DNA of 64,000 nt from Fundidesulfovibrio magnetotacticus (GTDB taxonomy: Bacteria; Desulfobacterota; Desulfovibrionia; Desulfovibrionales; Desulfovibrionaceae), in NCBI RefSeq assembly GCF_013019105.1, contig NZ_BLTE01000016.1:50090-114089 (forward strand), in the 5' to 3' direction. The notes below the pieces were generated by a model, which was given only the letters and a program-made list of their open reading frames with translations, had not been told where the DNA came from and did no database searches. The position numbers were made by a program, and so were the translations under genes. This document shows, piece by piece, positions 46,834-54,338 of this stretch; positions within the stretch are counted from its first letter, which is position 1; the number at the start of each line of letters is the position of its first letter.

Positions 46834-47403
46834 GTTCGAGCGGGCGTGGGGCGTGAGTGCGCGGAGATCCACGACGAACGGGCGGCCGTCGCAACGGCAG
46901 GCTCCAGTCCACGGGGGACGTGCCCCGCTCCAGAAGCCCCACACCGCGCTCCCGGGTGAGCCCCTCGTGCAGGGGCGGGCGGCTCTGTCGCATGTTGCAA
47001 AGATGGCCGTGGTACTCGGTGCGCTCCATGCGCCCTCCGCGTCGGCATTCGTGGCAGAGGCCGTGCAGCGCCATCTCCAGTTCGGCGCGGTGATCCCGGA
47101 GAAAGGCCGACGCCCACGAAGAGCGGCCCGGTCAGGCAGACCAGCGCGTTGTCCAGCCGCCACACCCTGTGGACGCCGGTCACGCTTCCGGCCATTGCCC
47201 ATGCTCCGTTTTCCTCACCGGCGAGGCCCCGGGAGTGTGAAGCTCGCGCCCCTGGCGAATGCCGCACGGAGGCGTCCCATTGCTCGCGTCCGGTCTGCCA
47301 GGCAGGCGTTGGCCAGGGGTCCCCTGGCGACATAGCCGGTTTTGGCGACTTCTTATGGATGATGCCTATTTCAGGGCGCCTGGCGGCCGCCAGGCCAAAC
47401 GAT
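46834..47403. other. 570-bp stretch without a supported gene
   Basis: Open frames exist on both strands, but none matches a family I know and the minus-strand ones run through the ATPase promoter. A minus-strand piece (MAGSVTGVHRVWRLDN...TGPLFVGVG) followed in another frame by LRDHRAELEMALHGLCHECR hints at a decayed, frameshifted gene near 47000-47210. Not called. Confidence 0.5.
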
Positions 47404-47432
47404 TTGTTCTTGCCATGAACCGGGGATAAATA
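47404..47432 (+). promoter_or_regulatory. Candidate promoter of the PP2C fragment
   Basis: TTGTTC (47404-47409), 17-nt spacer, TAAATA (47427-47432), 32 bp before the ATG at 47465. It lies in a locally AT-richer patch. Indicates that the now-broken gene was, or is, transcribed. Confidence 0.4.
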
Positions 47433-47464
47433 AACCCCCAAAATCTTCTTCCGGAAGCAGCACA

Positions 47465-47713
47465 ATGCTTCTCTCACGTGACCAGGAATCCCTTTCCGGC
47501 CCGGCCGTGGAATCACAGCCCCCCTTCCAGGTGGAGACTCTCCTGGAAAAAGGGAGCGGAGTCCGCAACGAGGACGTGCTCCTGCGGGAAGGCAGGCTTT
47601 TGGGCGTTTCCGACGGGGCCACGAGCCTTGTTAAGGAGAGCCTCCCCGAGGGCCTGTCGGGCCGCTGGCTGATCACGTGCAGGATCTTCATGCGGCATCC
47701 TTCGGGAGGCTGA
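47465..47713 (+). pseudogene. Truncated PP2C-type protein phosphatase (N-terminal fragment)
   Basis: 82 codons. EKGSGVRNEDVLLREGRLLGVSDGATSLVKE has the PP2C opening pattern (N-E-D, then V-x-D-G-A, the first metal-binding Asp), as in small bacterial Ser/Thr phosphatases. After ...PEGLSG the reading ends in unrelated residues (RWLITCRIFMRHPSGG) and the remaining about 150-200 residues of a PP2C domain are absent downstream in all frames. So it is a remnant, with a promoter still ahead of it. Confidence 0.6.
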
Positions 47714-48003
47714 GAGCGGGGCGCGCAGGCCGGAGAAATCGGCCAGGCCGCAGGGCGGGTTGCGTCCTCCCGAAGACTAACCCCAGGATCGACGGCCGTG
47801 CAACCACCGCTTCGGCTGGGCGTATCCGGGAACGCGGGCAGCGGGGGGACTCCCCGCAAGGAACCCCCGGGCGTTGCGGCGGCATAGGACGCGAGACACG
47901 GCGCCATGGCGCGCCGGAGGATGCCAGGACCCGGCATCAGGCCCAGGAATGCGAAAGGGCCGAGGAACGACGCCCCCGGCCCCTGGACGGCAAGGGGCGC
48001 GCG

Positions 48004-48339
48004 CTACAGCTTGATAAGCGTCAGCCCGGCTTCGTTCTTTTCGAGCTTGAACTTCTGGCCCTCCTGGAAGTCGATCCCGGCCAGCATGTTGGCGGTGATC
48101 ACGATCCTGCCGCCACGGAAGACCGGGGAGGTGTTTCTGGTGCGGGTGGAAGCGCCGGCAATGGCGAGGTATTCCTTTTTTTCCTGGATGAGCTTGAAAA
48201 GGTGATTCTTCAGCGTCGGCTTGGACTGAATGCCGAGTTCGAGCATGATTTCCTTTTCGTTCCTTCCTTCCTTGATCAGCGTGTAAAGCTTTTCACCGTC
48301 GTACTTGGCTTCGATTTTCTGGCCTTTCACAGCGGGCAT
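48004..48339 (-). CDS. Small protein with possible HTH and AbrB-like C-terminus
   Basis: 111 residues from ATG 48339 (GGAGGATTGCAT before it). N-terminal half: YDGEKLYTLIKEGRNEKEIMLELGIQSKPTLKNHLFKLIQ, which can form a helix-turn-helix. C-terminal half: VFRGGRIVITANMLAGIDFQEGQKFKLEKNEAGLTLIKL, with the spacing of a swapped-hairpin AbrB/SpoVT strand pair. A DNA-binding regulator is the likeliest reading. Isolated, with its own promoter; base composition more AT-rich than its flanks. Confidence 0.7.
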   Translation of the reverse strand: MPAVKGQKIEAKYDGEKLYTLIKEGRNEKEIMLELGIQSKPTLKNHLFKLIQEKKEYLAIAGASTRTRNTSPVFRGGRIVITANMLAGIDFQEGQKFKLEKNEAGLTLIKL

Positions 48340-48375
48340 ATGCAATCCTCCGGGTGATTTTGTTTGCTCAACATG

Positions 48376-48403
48376 ATCGTATCGTTTGTTTGTCGCCGGT
48401 CAA
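48376..48403 (-). promoter_or_regulatory. Candidate promoter of the HTH/AbrB-like gene
   Basis: On the minus strand TTGACC (48398-48403), 16-nt spacer, TACGAT (48376-48381), 37 bp before the start. An inverted pair TTTGCT (48363-48368) and AGCAAA (48403-48408) frames the promoter and could be the gene's own operator. Confidence 0.45.
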
Positions 48404-48517
48404 GCAAAAAGATAAAACTGCGTCCGGCATTTGCCGTTGAAGACACGGAATCATATGGCGCACGGGTTGCGAAACATGTCGGCAAGGAGCACGGTCATGG
48501 AAGTTTCCGACGCTTCG

Positions 48518-48673
48518 CTTCCGGCCGGGGCGGGGTCGGCTGGTGCGCAAACGCGCAGAACGGCCCGTTCAGTCTTTCGGCCAGGGCGGGGCGGGATGGC
48601 CCGGTGGGCGGGCGCGAAGGCGCAAAGCGGCCCGTTCAGGCTTCCGGCCGGGGCGGCGGCCCCGTGGGCGCGG
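48518..48673. repeat. Imperfect tandem repeat, about 2.5 units of 56-67 bp
   Basis: Units begin CTTCCGGCCGGGG (48518), CTTTCGGCCAGGG (48574) and CTTCCGGCCGGGG (48641); the first two end in CGGCCCGTTCAG. It fills most of the 375-bp gap between the HTH/AbrB-like gene and the response regulator. No frame is supported across it. Confidence 0.6.
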
Positions 48674-48714
48674 GGGCTTGACGGGGGCTGTCGCGGAGCG
48701 GACCCTTGCCCGCG

Positions 48715-49569
48715 TCAGGACTTCTTCAGGGCGCTGGCCAGGACGCGTTCCAGCGCGGCGGGGGTGAAAGGCTTGGGCAGGAAGGCCGACGCACTGTGGC
48801 GTCCGGCCTGGAAGACGTTCTCCAGCGTGCTTTCGCTGGAAACCAGCACGAAGGGGGTGTGCGCCAGCTTCGGGTCGGCCCGCACCGTGTCCAGGAAATC
48901 CAGGCCGGAGCGCCCGGGCATTCTCAGGTCGGAGATGATGAGCCCCACGGGGCGCGATTGCAGCATGGCCAGAGCCTCGGTGACGTTGGCGGCGCATTCG
49001 ACCTGGGTGAAGCCCATGTGCGCCAGGTGCTGCTTCACCACGTGGCGCATGCTGACGGAATCGTCCACCACGAGAACGGTGACGGATGCCCTGCCGGGCT
49101 CGTGCGCCGGGTGGGCCTCGGTGAAGAGTTCATGGTCGATGACGGGGCCGCAGGCGATCGTCGCCGTGTGCGGCGCGCCGCGGACCACGCCCAGCAGCTC
49201 GTCCACGGTGTCGATGAAGAGCTGGGCGCAAAAGGGCTTGGCCAGCACGGCGGACACCCCGTGCAGGGCCGTGTCCACGGCTGCGAGGCCCTGGCGTCCG
49301 GCGAGCGCCAGGAACCGGGCCTCCCGGAAGGCCTCCTGGCGGCGCAGGGCCTCCAGCACGGACAGGTCGGGAATGCCGCCGTGGTCAACGTCCACCACGG
49401 CCAGGTCCACCGGCTCGCCCCCGTGTCCCCCGCCCGCCTGGCTGGCGTAGGCCTCGGGCGACCCGGCCTCTGCCACGCGCGTGTGGCCCGACTCCCGCAA
49501 CCTGCGGGCCAGGGCCTCGCGGATGCGTTCCGAGGGCTCGATGAGCGCGATGCGGTGGTCGGTCTTCAT
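48715..49569 (-). CDS. Response regulator with two receiver domains
   Basis: 284 residues from ATG 49569 (upstream extension rejected; promoter lies there). First receiver (about 1-120) starts IALIEPSERIREALARRL and has DLAVVDVDHG and LAKPF; its acidic pocket is reduced. Second receiver (about 160-284) is canonical: VLVVDDSVSMRHVVKQHL, IISDLRMPGRSGLDFL (phospho-Asp), VSSESTLENV (Ser/Thr switch) and LPKPF (Lys). No output domain, so it signals through protein contacts like CheY. No kinase gene nearby. Confidence 0.88.
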   Translation of the reverse strand: MKTDHRIALIEPSERIREALARRLRESGHTRVAEAGSPEAYASQAGGGHGGEPVDLAVVDVDHGGIPDLSVLEALRRQEAFREARFLALAGRQGLAAVDTALHGVSAVLAKPFCAQLFIDTVDELLGVVRGAPHTATIACGPVIDHELFTEAHPAHEPGRASVTVLVVDDSVSMRHVVKQHLAHMGFTQVECAANVTEALAMLQSRPVGLIISDLRMPGRSGLDFLDTVRADPKLAHTPFVLVSSESTLENVFQAGRHSASAFLPKPFTPAALERVLASALKKS

Positions 49570-49616
49570 GGGCCTGCGCGTCTCCTGCGTTGTCCGGCAG
49601 TTCGCCGAGCATCCCC

Positions 49617-49644
49617 ATGCTATCGACCGTATGGATGGTGTCAA
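49617..49644 (-). promoter_or_regulatory. Candidate promoter of the double-receiver gene
   Basis: On the minus strand TTGACA (49639-49644), 16-nt spacer, TAGCAT (49617-49622), 48 bp before the start codon. Confidence 0.45.
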
Positions 49645-49665
49645 CACGAATCATCGGATTTCTAT

Positions 49666-50292
49666 TCACCGGAAGAGCGTCGCCAGTCCGGCCAGCAGAA
49701 GCAGCACCGCCGCCAGGCCGCCCAGGTGCAGCGCCCGCTGCCGGACCGGATCGGCCGTGAGCCACGGCCCGAACACCTTGTTGAGCGCGGGCATCACGCA
49801 CCACTGCAACAGGATCACGCTGAGCGCGTTGCCCACCAGCATGGAGAGGGCGAAGCCCATGGGCGTCAGAAGCCGCCCGGGGAAGAAGGACAGGAGCATC
49901 ACCGTGGGGTAGAGCCCCAGGAGCACCACAAGGGCCGTCTTCCAGCCCGGAGGGGCCTGGGCGCCCACGCACCCCGCGAACCAGGCCCCGAAACCGCCCG
50001 GGGCCAGTTTGAGGGTGAAGCGCCCCACGGCGGCCCGCAGGCGTTCCACCAGGCGGGCCCGCTCCGGGGAGTCCAGCCAGGCGCGCAGGGAGGGCTCGTC
50101 CTCGAAGGTGACCACGGCCACCCAGTCGCCCGCGCGGCCTCCCGGAGGCGGGTAGACCTCCGTGCCCACAGAGCCGGGGAAGGCCCCGGAGGCCTCGGAG
50201 ACTTCCCGCTGCCATTCCATGAACCAGGGCACGTCCCGTTCCGTGACGTGCTGCACCACCACCGCCGTGGCCTTGGAGACGCGCATGTCCAT
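49666..50292 (-). CDS. Antibiotic-biosynthesis-monooxygenase-like (ABM) membrane protein
   Basis: 208 residues from ATG 50292 (AAGGAGCGGTTTC upstream). N-terminal ABM-like alpha/beta domain (ATAVVVQHVTERDVPWFMEWQREVSEASGAFPGSVGTEVY...WVAVVTFEDEPSLRAWLDSPERARLV) followed by three hydrophobic segments (TALVVLLGLYPTVMLLSFF, FALSMLVGNALSVILLQW, LGGLAAVLLLLAGLATL). This two-part layout is known from uncharacterised 'ABM domain' membrane proteins. Function unknown. Downstream of guaD in the same direction. Confidence 0.8.
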   Translation of the reverse strand: MDMRVSKATAVVVQHVTERDVPWFMEWQREVSEASGAFPGSVGTEVYPPPGGRAGDWVAVVTFEDEPSLRAWLDSPERARLVERLRAAVGRFTLKLAPGGFGAWFAGCVGAQAPPGWKTALVVLLGLYPTVMLLSFFPGRLLTPMGFALSMLVGNALSVILLQWCVMPALNKVFGPWLTADPVRQRALHLGGLAAVLLLLAGLATLFR

Positions 50293-50312
50293 GAAACCGC
50301 TCCTTACACTCT

Positions 50313-51722
50313 CTAGGAAGGCGTGCGCTTGTGGGCGCGCGCCCCGGCGATCCAGGTTTCGTCCACGTTGCGGTCGTCGCCCACGGCCATGATGCCGAAG
50401 AGGAGCTGGGCCGCCTCGTCCACGTTGGCGGGCGCGCCGCCGGGCACGGCCAGGGACTGCCTCCAGGCCATGGCCAGCTGGCCCGCGTTCCAGTCCAGGA
50501 CCACGAAGTCGGCCTCCTTGCCCTTGTCGAAGTTGCCCAGCACGTCGTCCAGGTAGAGCGAGTGCGCCCCGCCCAGTGTGCCCAGGTAGAAGGCGCGGTA
50601 GGGCGAGAGCTTGTTGCGCTCGGCCTCGGCCAGGTCCTGTTCGCGGGGGTTCACGGAGCCGTCGAGCATGGTGTTGTTGCACATGCCCACCTTGTAGGCC
50701 TCCTCCATCGCCCGGATGAGGCTGAAGGAGTTGCCGCCGCCCATGTCGGTGCCCAGGCTCAGGCGCACGGGGTTGGCGGGGTCCTTGGCGCGGCCCAGGC
50801 GGAAGAGGCCGCTGCCCAGGAAGAGGTTGGAGAGCGGGCAGAAGCTCACGGCCGCGCCGGCCCGGGAGAAGCGGCGCATCTCGTCGTCGGAGAGCCACAC
50901 GCCGTGCCCGGCCGTGAACTTGGGGCCGAGCAGGCCGTGCTTCTCGTGCACCTGGGTGTAGTCGGTGCAGTCGGGGTATTCCTGGCGCGCGGTGCGTATC
51001 TCCGAAGGGTTCTCAGAGATGTGGGTGTTGATCCAGCAGTCGGGGTATTCCTTCTTGAGCCGGGAGCAGGCCTCCATCATCTCGGTCGTGCAGCCCACGG
51101 CGAAGCGCGGGGTGATGGCGTAGAGGTTGCGCCCCTTGCGGTGGTATTCCCCGATGAGCCGCTTGGACTCCGCGTAAAAGGCCTCCGGGGTGATGAGGAA
51201 GTCCTCGGGGGCGAAGCGGTCGATGCCGGTGAGCCCGGCGATCACGCGCATGTTGCGCCGGGCGGCCTCGGCGAAGAACTCCTCGGTGGAGACGGGGCTC
51301 GAGGTAGTGAAGGCCTGGCAGGTGGTGGTGCCCCCGGCCAGGAGGGCGTCGAAGAAGCGCCCGGCGGCCTCGCGGGCGTACTCGCGGTCGGCGTACTTCA
51401 GCTCCTCGGGGAAAATCCACTTCTGGAGCCAGTCCAGCAGCTGGTTGCCGTAGGCCCCCAGCACGCGAACCTGCGGGAAGTGGATGTGGCCGTCGATGAA
51501 CCCGGGCAGGATGAGCCGGTCCGGGATGTGGGTCACGGCGATGCCGGGATGGCGGGGGGACACCTCGTCGAAAGGCCCGAAGTCCGCGATGATCCCGTCC
51601 TTGACCACCAGCAGGCCGTCGGGGAGGAACCTTGCGGCGCGGCTTTCGTGGCCGGAATGCTTCCATGGGTCGTCGATGAGGTCGAAGAAGATGCCTCGGA
51701 TGGCTTGGGTCGCGCCGTTCAT
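50313..51722 (-). CDS. guaD: Guanine deaminase
   Basis: 469 residues. Amidohydrolase fold: FIDGHIHFPQVRVLGAYGNQLLDWL (H-x-H metal site and guanine-specific 'FPQ'), CWINTHISENPSEI (metal His), FTAGHGVWL and LSLGTDMGGGNSFSL (metal Asp). Converts guanine to xanthine and ammonia in the cytosol. Start ATG 51722 after GAGGCTCACC. Purine catabolism partners are not adjacent. Confidence 0.94.
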   Translation of the reverse strand: MNGATQAIRGIFFDLIDDPWKHSGHESRAARFLPDGLLVVKDGIIADFGPFDEVSPRHPGIAVTHIPDRLILPGFIDGHIHFPQVRVLGAYGNQLLDWLQKWIFPEELKYADREYAREAAGRFFDALLAGGTTTCQAFTTSSPVSTEEFFAEAARRNMRVIAGLTGIDRFAPEDFLITPEAFYAESKRLIGEYHRKGRNLYAITPRFAVGCTTEMMEACSRLKKEYPDCWINTHISENPSEIRTARQEYPDCTDYTQVHEKHGLLGPKFTAGHGVWLSDDEMRRFSRAGAAVSFCPLSNLFLGSGLFRLGRAKDPANPVRLSLGTDMGGGNSFSLIRAMEEAYKVGMCNNTMLDGSVNPREQDLAEAERNKLSPYRAFYLGTLGGAHSLYLDDVLGNFDKGKEADFVVLDWNAGQLAMAWRQSLAVPGGAPANVDEAAQLLFGIMAVGDDRNVDETWIAGARAHKRTPS

Positions 51723-51844
51723 GGTGAGCCTCCGTATGGGACTGCCGGGGCGCCCCGGCGTGGCGGTTGGGGGGATGCGGCCGGGAGAGGGATTCTCGAA
51801 CGGTTGAGAGCTATTCTCAAAGAGATAACACGTCCAGGGGGGCT

Positions 51845-51892
51845 CGCCAAGTGGGCGCGGCCTTTTCCGTGGAAAGGCCCGCCAACTTGGCG
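51845..51892. terminator. Imperfect long hairpin between gldA and guaD
   Basis: CGCCAAGT...GGCCTTTTCC-GTGGAAAGGCCCGCCAACTTGGCG folds with one or two small bulges. It is downstream of gldA on the minus strand, but no T-run follows, so factor-independent termination is uncertain. A GGGCGGGCTACGCCCGGC hairpin follows at about 51899. Confidence 0.4.
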
Positions 51893-51903
51893 ATCTCCGG
51901 GCG

Positions 51904-51994
51904 GGCTACGCCCGGCGCGCGCGGCCCAGGGCGCTGGATGTCGCGGATGGCGTCGCCCACATCCGGCTACGCTTTGCGTGCGCGGCCCAGGGCG
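51904..51994. repeat. Duplicated gldA tail (two 30-bp copies)
   Basis: 51904-51933 repeats 51965-51994 with about five differences (GGCTACGC...GCGCGGCCCAGGGCG). The right copy is the actual 3' end of gldA, including its stop codon; the left copy lies 31 bp beyond it. It looks like a partial duplication of the last eight codons (ALGRARKA), or the relic end of a lost paralogue. Confidence 0.65.
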
Positions 51995-53058
51995 TCGGCG
52001 GCGAGCAGGGCGTTGAGCACCGCGCCGGGCGAGATCTCCACGGGCTCGTTGTGGATGGATTCCCCGGGCTCGCAGGCCTTGCGGGCCACGCGCTCCAGTT
52101 CCTCCCGGGTGACTCCGGGCAGGCCCAGGGCCTCGAAGGTGGTGGGCAGGCCCAGGGCGGCGCACAGGGCGTAGACCTCCTCCATGAGGGCCGCTGGCTT
52201 GTCCGTGAGGAAGAGCGAGGCCAGCACGCCGAAGGCCACCTTCTCGCCGTGGTGACGCGCGCGGGCGGCGGGCAGGGCCGTCAGGCCGTTGTGGATGGAG
52301 TGGGCCGCGCCCAGGCCGCCACTCTCGAAGCCCAGGCCGCTCAGCAGGGTGTTGGCCTCCACCACGCGCTCCAGGGCGGGCGTGACCACCCCGGCCTCGC
52401 AGGCCGTGAGGGCCTGGGGACCCCAGTCGCGCACGGTCTCGTAGCAGAGGCGGGAGAGGGCGTGGGCCGTCATGGAGCCCGTGCCCCCGGGGATGTTGCG
52501 GCCGCGCCCCGCCCGGCAGGAGTCGGCCTCGAACCAGGTGGCCAGGGCGTCGCCCATGCCCGAGGCCAGGAAGCGCGCCGGGGCCCGGGCGATCACGGCC
52601 GTGTCCACGAGCACCAGGTCCGGGTTGCGGGGCAGCACGTCGGCGCGCCGGAACTCCCCGGCTTCGGAATAGACCACGCAGACCGAGCTGCACGGCGCGT
52701 CGGTGGAGGCGATGGTGGGCACGGCGGCCGCGCGCAGGCCCAGGCGCGCGGCGGCGGCCTTGGCCGCGTCCAGGGTTTTGCCCCCGCCCAGGGCGCAGAC
52801 GCTCTGCGCGCCGAAATCGCGGGCCAGGGCGGCCAGACGGTCGATCTCGGCGTCGGTGCACTCGCCGCCGAAGCGTTCGGCGCGCACGGCCCCGGCCCGG
52901 GCGAGGCCGGGCAGCAGGCCGGGGACCAGGCGCTCCAGGGGACTCGGGGAGGCCACCAGGAGGTGGCGGTCGCCCAGGCGGGCCAGTTCGTCGCCCAGGC
53001 GTTCCAGGGCGTCGGCCCCCTGCACGTAGCGGCCGGGGAAGAGCGTGGTGGTGATCAT
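51967..53058 (-). CDS. gldA: Glycerol dehydrogenase (iron-type alcohol dehydrogenase family)
   Basis: 363 residues from ATG 53058 (ACAGGAGCCACCGC before it). FPGRYVQGADALERLG start, CALGGGKTLDAAKAAAARLG (NAD loop), TIASTDAPCSSVCVVYSEAGEF and LASGMGDALATWFEA with the metal Asp, HSIHNGLTALP and HHGEKVAFGVLA with the metal His. These are GldA-subgroup features. Oxidises glycerol to dihydroxyacetone with NAD; other polyols are possible. Confidence 0.9.
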   Translation of the reverse strand: MITTTLFPGRYVQGADALERLGDELARLGDRHLLVASPSPLERLVPGLLPGLARAGAVRAERFGGECTDAEIDRLAALARDFGAQSVCALGGGKTLDAAKAAAARLGLRAAAVPTIASTDAPCSSVCVVYSEAGEFRRADVLPRNPDLVLVDTAVIARAPARFLASGMGDALATWFEADSCRAGRGRNIPGGTGSMTAHALSRLCYETVRDWGPQALTACEAGVVTPALERVVEANTLLSGLGFESGGLGAAHSIHNGLTALPAARARHHGEKVAFGVLASLFLTDKPAALMEEVYALCAALGLPTTFEALGLPGVTREELERVARKACEPGESIHNEPVEISPGAVLNALLAADALGRARKA

Positions 53059-53071
53059 GCGGTGGCTCCTG

Positions 53072-54094
53072 TCATCTCGGTGCGTTGGAGGCCTTGCGGC
53101 CGCGCTTTTCGCGGTACATGGCGCGGTCGGCCTTTTCGAGGAGGTTTTCCAGGTCGCGGGCGTCCTCGGGGAAGAGCGCCAGGCCGATGCTGGCGTCCAG
53201 GGCCAGGCGGGCATCCTCGAAAAGGAAGGGTTTGCGGATCTCCCGGGCGATGCGCGCGGCGGCCTGTTGGGCGCTCTGGCGGTCTGGCGCCTCGGCCAGG
53301 ATCACCCCGAATTCGTCCCCGCCCAGCCGCGCCACGGTGTCGGCGTCGCGGGTGGCGCTCCGGGCGCGCTGCCCGGCCTCGCGGATGGCGGCGTCCCCGG
53401 CGCGGTGGCCGTGCGTGTCGTTGATGGCCTTGAGGCCGTCCAGGTCGAAGTTGAGCACGCCCACGGGTTTTTCGTTGCGCCCGGCCTGGGCCAGACACAG
53501 GCGCAGGCGGTCGTAGAACAGGGCGCGGTTGGCCAGCCCCGTGAGGCTGTCCCGGGTGGCCAGGCGGTAGAGCTCCCGCACCTCGTACTTGGCCGAGAAG
53601 TACATGGCCGCGCCGATGAGCCCGGACATCAGCTCCAGGATGCGCAGGTGCTCCGCGTGGAACACGCGCGGCTCGGGCGAGACGATCTTGAGCACGCCCA
53701 CGGGCGTCTCGCCGTGCACCAGGGGGGCGACCACCATGGAGCGCAGGCCCACCTTGCGGCAGGCCTCGCGGTCCACGCGCGGGTCGTCCTCGGAGTCGTC
53801 GCAGGCGAGCGCCTTGCCTCCGGCCACGCAGAGGCCCGAAAGGCTGGATTCGCGCCGCAGGCGCAGGCCCAGCTGCCCGGCGGCCAGGCCCGTTGCGGCG
53901 CGGTAGACCATCTCCTCGCCCTCGGCCAGCTCCACGATGGCCCCCGCCGCTCCGGCGAGGTTCTGGACCCGTCCGGCCACCAGCTCCATGATGGCCCCAA
54001 GGTCCAGCCCCAGGCGGGCGACCTCGGTCTGGGTTTCGATGATGGAATAGAGCACGTCCTGGGAAAGGTCGGCACGGTGGTCCGCATCACGCAT
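53072..54094 (-). CDS. GAF-GGDEF diguanylate cyclase
   Basis: 340 residues from ATG 54094 (the open frame upstream runs into the dispersed repeat). N-terminal GAF sensor (about 20-165: DLGAIMELVAGRVQNLAGAAGAIVEL...LVHGETPVGVLKIVS) and a C-terminal GGDEF domain (about 180-335) with DSLTGLANRALFYDRL, NFDLDGLKAINDTHGH and the active-site RLGGDEFGVIL. No RxxD inhibitory site is visible just before GGDEF. Makes cyclic di-GMP. No membrane segment, so cytosolic. Back to back with a second GGDEF gene. Confidence 0.9.
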   Translation of the reverse strand: MRDADHRADLSQDVLYSIIETQTEVARLGLDLGAIMELVAGRVQNLAGAAGAIVELAEGEEMVYRAATGLAAGQLGLRLRRESSLSGLCVAGGKALACDDSEDDPRVDREACRKVGLRSMVVAPLVHGETPVGVLKIVSPEPRVFHAEHLRILELMSGLIGAAMYFSAKYEVRELYRLATRDSLTGLANRALFYDRLRLCLAQAGRNEKPVGVLNFDLDGLKAINDTHGHRAGDAAIREAGQRARSATRDADTVARLGGDEFGVILAEAPDRQSAQQAAARIAREIRKPFLFEDARLALDASIGLALFPEDARDLENLLEKADRAMYREKRGRKASNAPR

Positions 54095-54113
54095 CGGGTC
54101 CCCCTGTCGAATG

Positions 54114-54198
54114 CTGCGAAGCGCAGCCTGGAGCAGGGCGGCTTTGCCGCCCGTAAGCGGCTCCCGCAAACCCCGTTTCGGGGTTTGTCATCAAGCTG
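54114..54198 (-). repeat. Dispersed 83-bp repeat, copy B (reverse orientation)
   Basis: Reverse complement of copy A at 21331-21413: GCAGCCTGGAGCAGGGCGGC, GCCCGTAAGCGGC, an AACCCCG-TTTCGGGGTT palindrome (about 54170-54186) and CATCAAGCTG. It occupies the gap between the divergent GGDEF genes, immediately upstream of the minus-strand one. Confidence 0.85.
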
Positions 54199-54276
54199 CG
54201 ACGGGCGCGTCTCGCCCGACCCCGCGACACTATCCGCGAGGTTTCCCGAGGGCAAGCGTTCGGCCGTTCCGATGCT

Positions 54277-54305
54277 TTGACAGTCCGATGCGTCTCCCCT
54301 ATGGA
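54277..54305 (+). promoter_or_regulatory. Candidate promoter of the PAS-GGDEF gene
   Basis: TTGACA (54277-54282), 17-nt spacer, TATGGA (54300-54305), 33 bp before the ATG at 54339. Confidence 0.45.
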
Positions 54306-54338
54306 AGACGCCGGTCATCGTCCTTTTTGTGGTGGCTC

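Noticed and set aside
46768..47202. Minus-strand open frames upstream of the P-type ATPase
   Set aside because: They run through the ATPase promoter, have no RBS and resemble no family.
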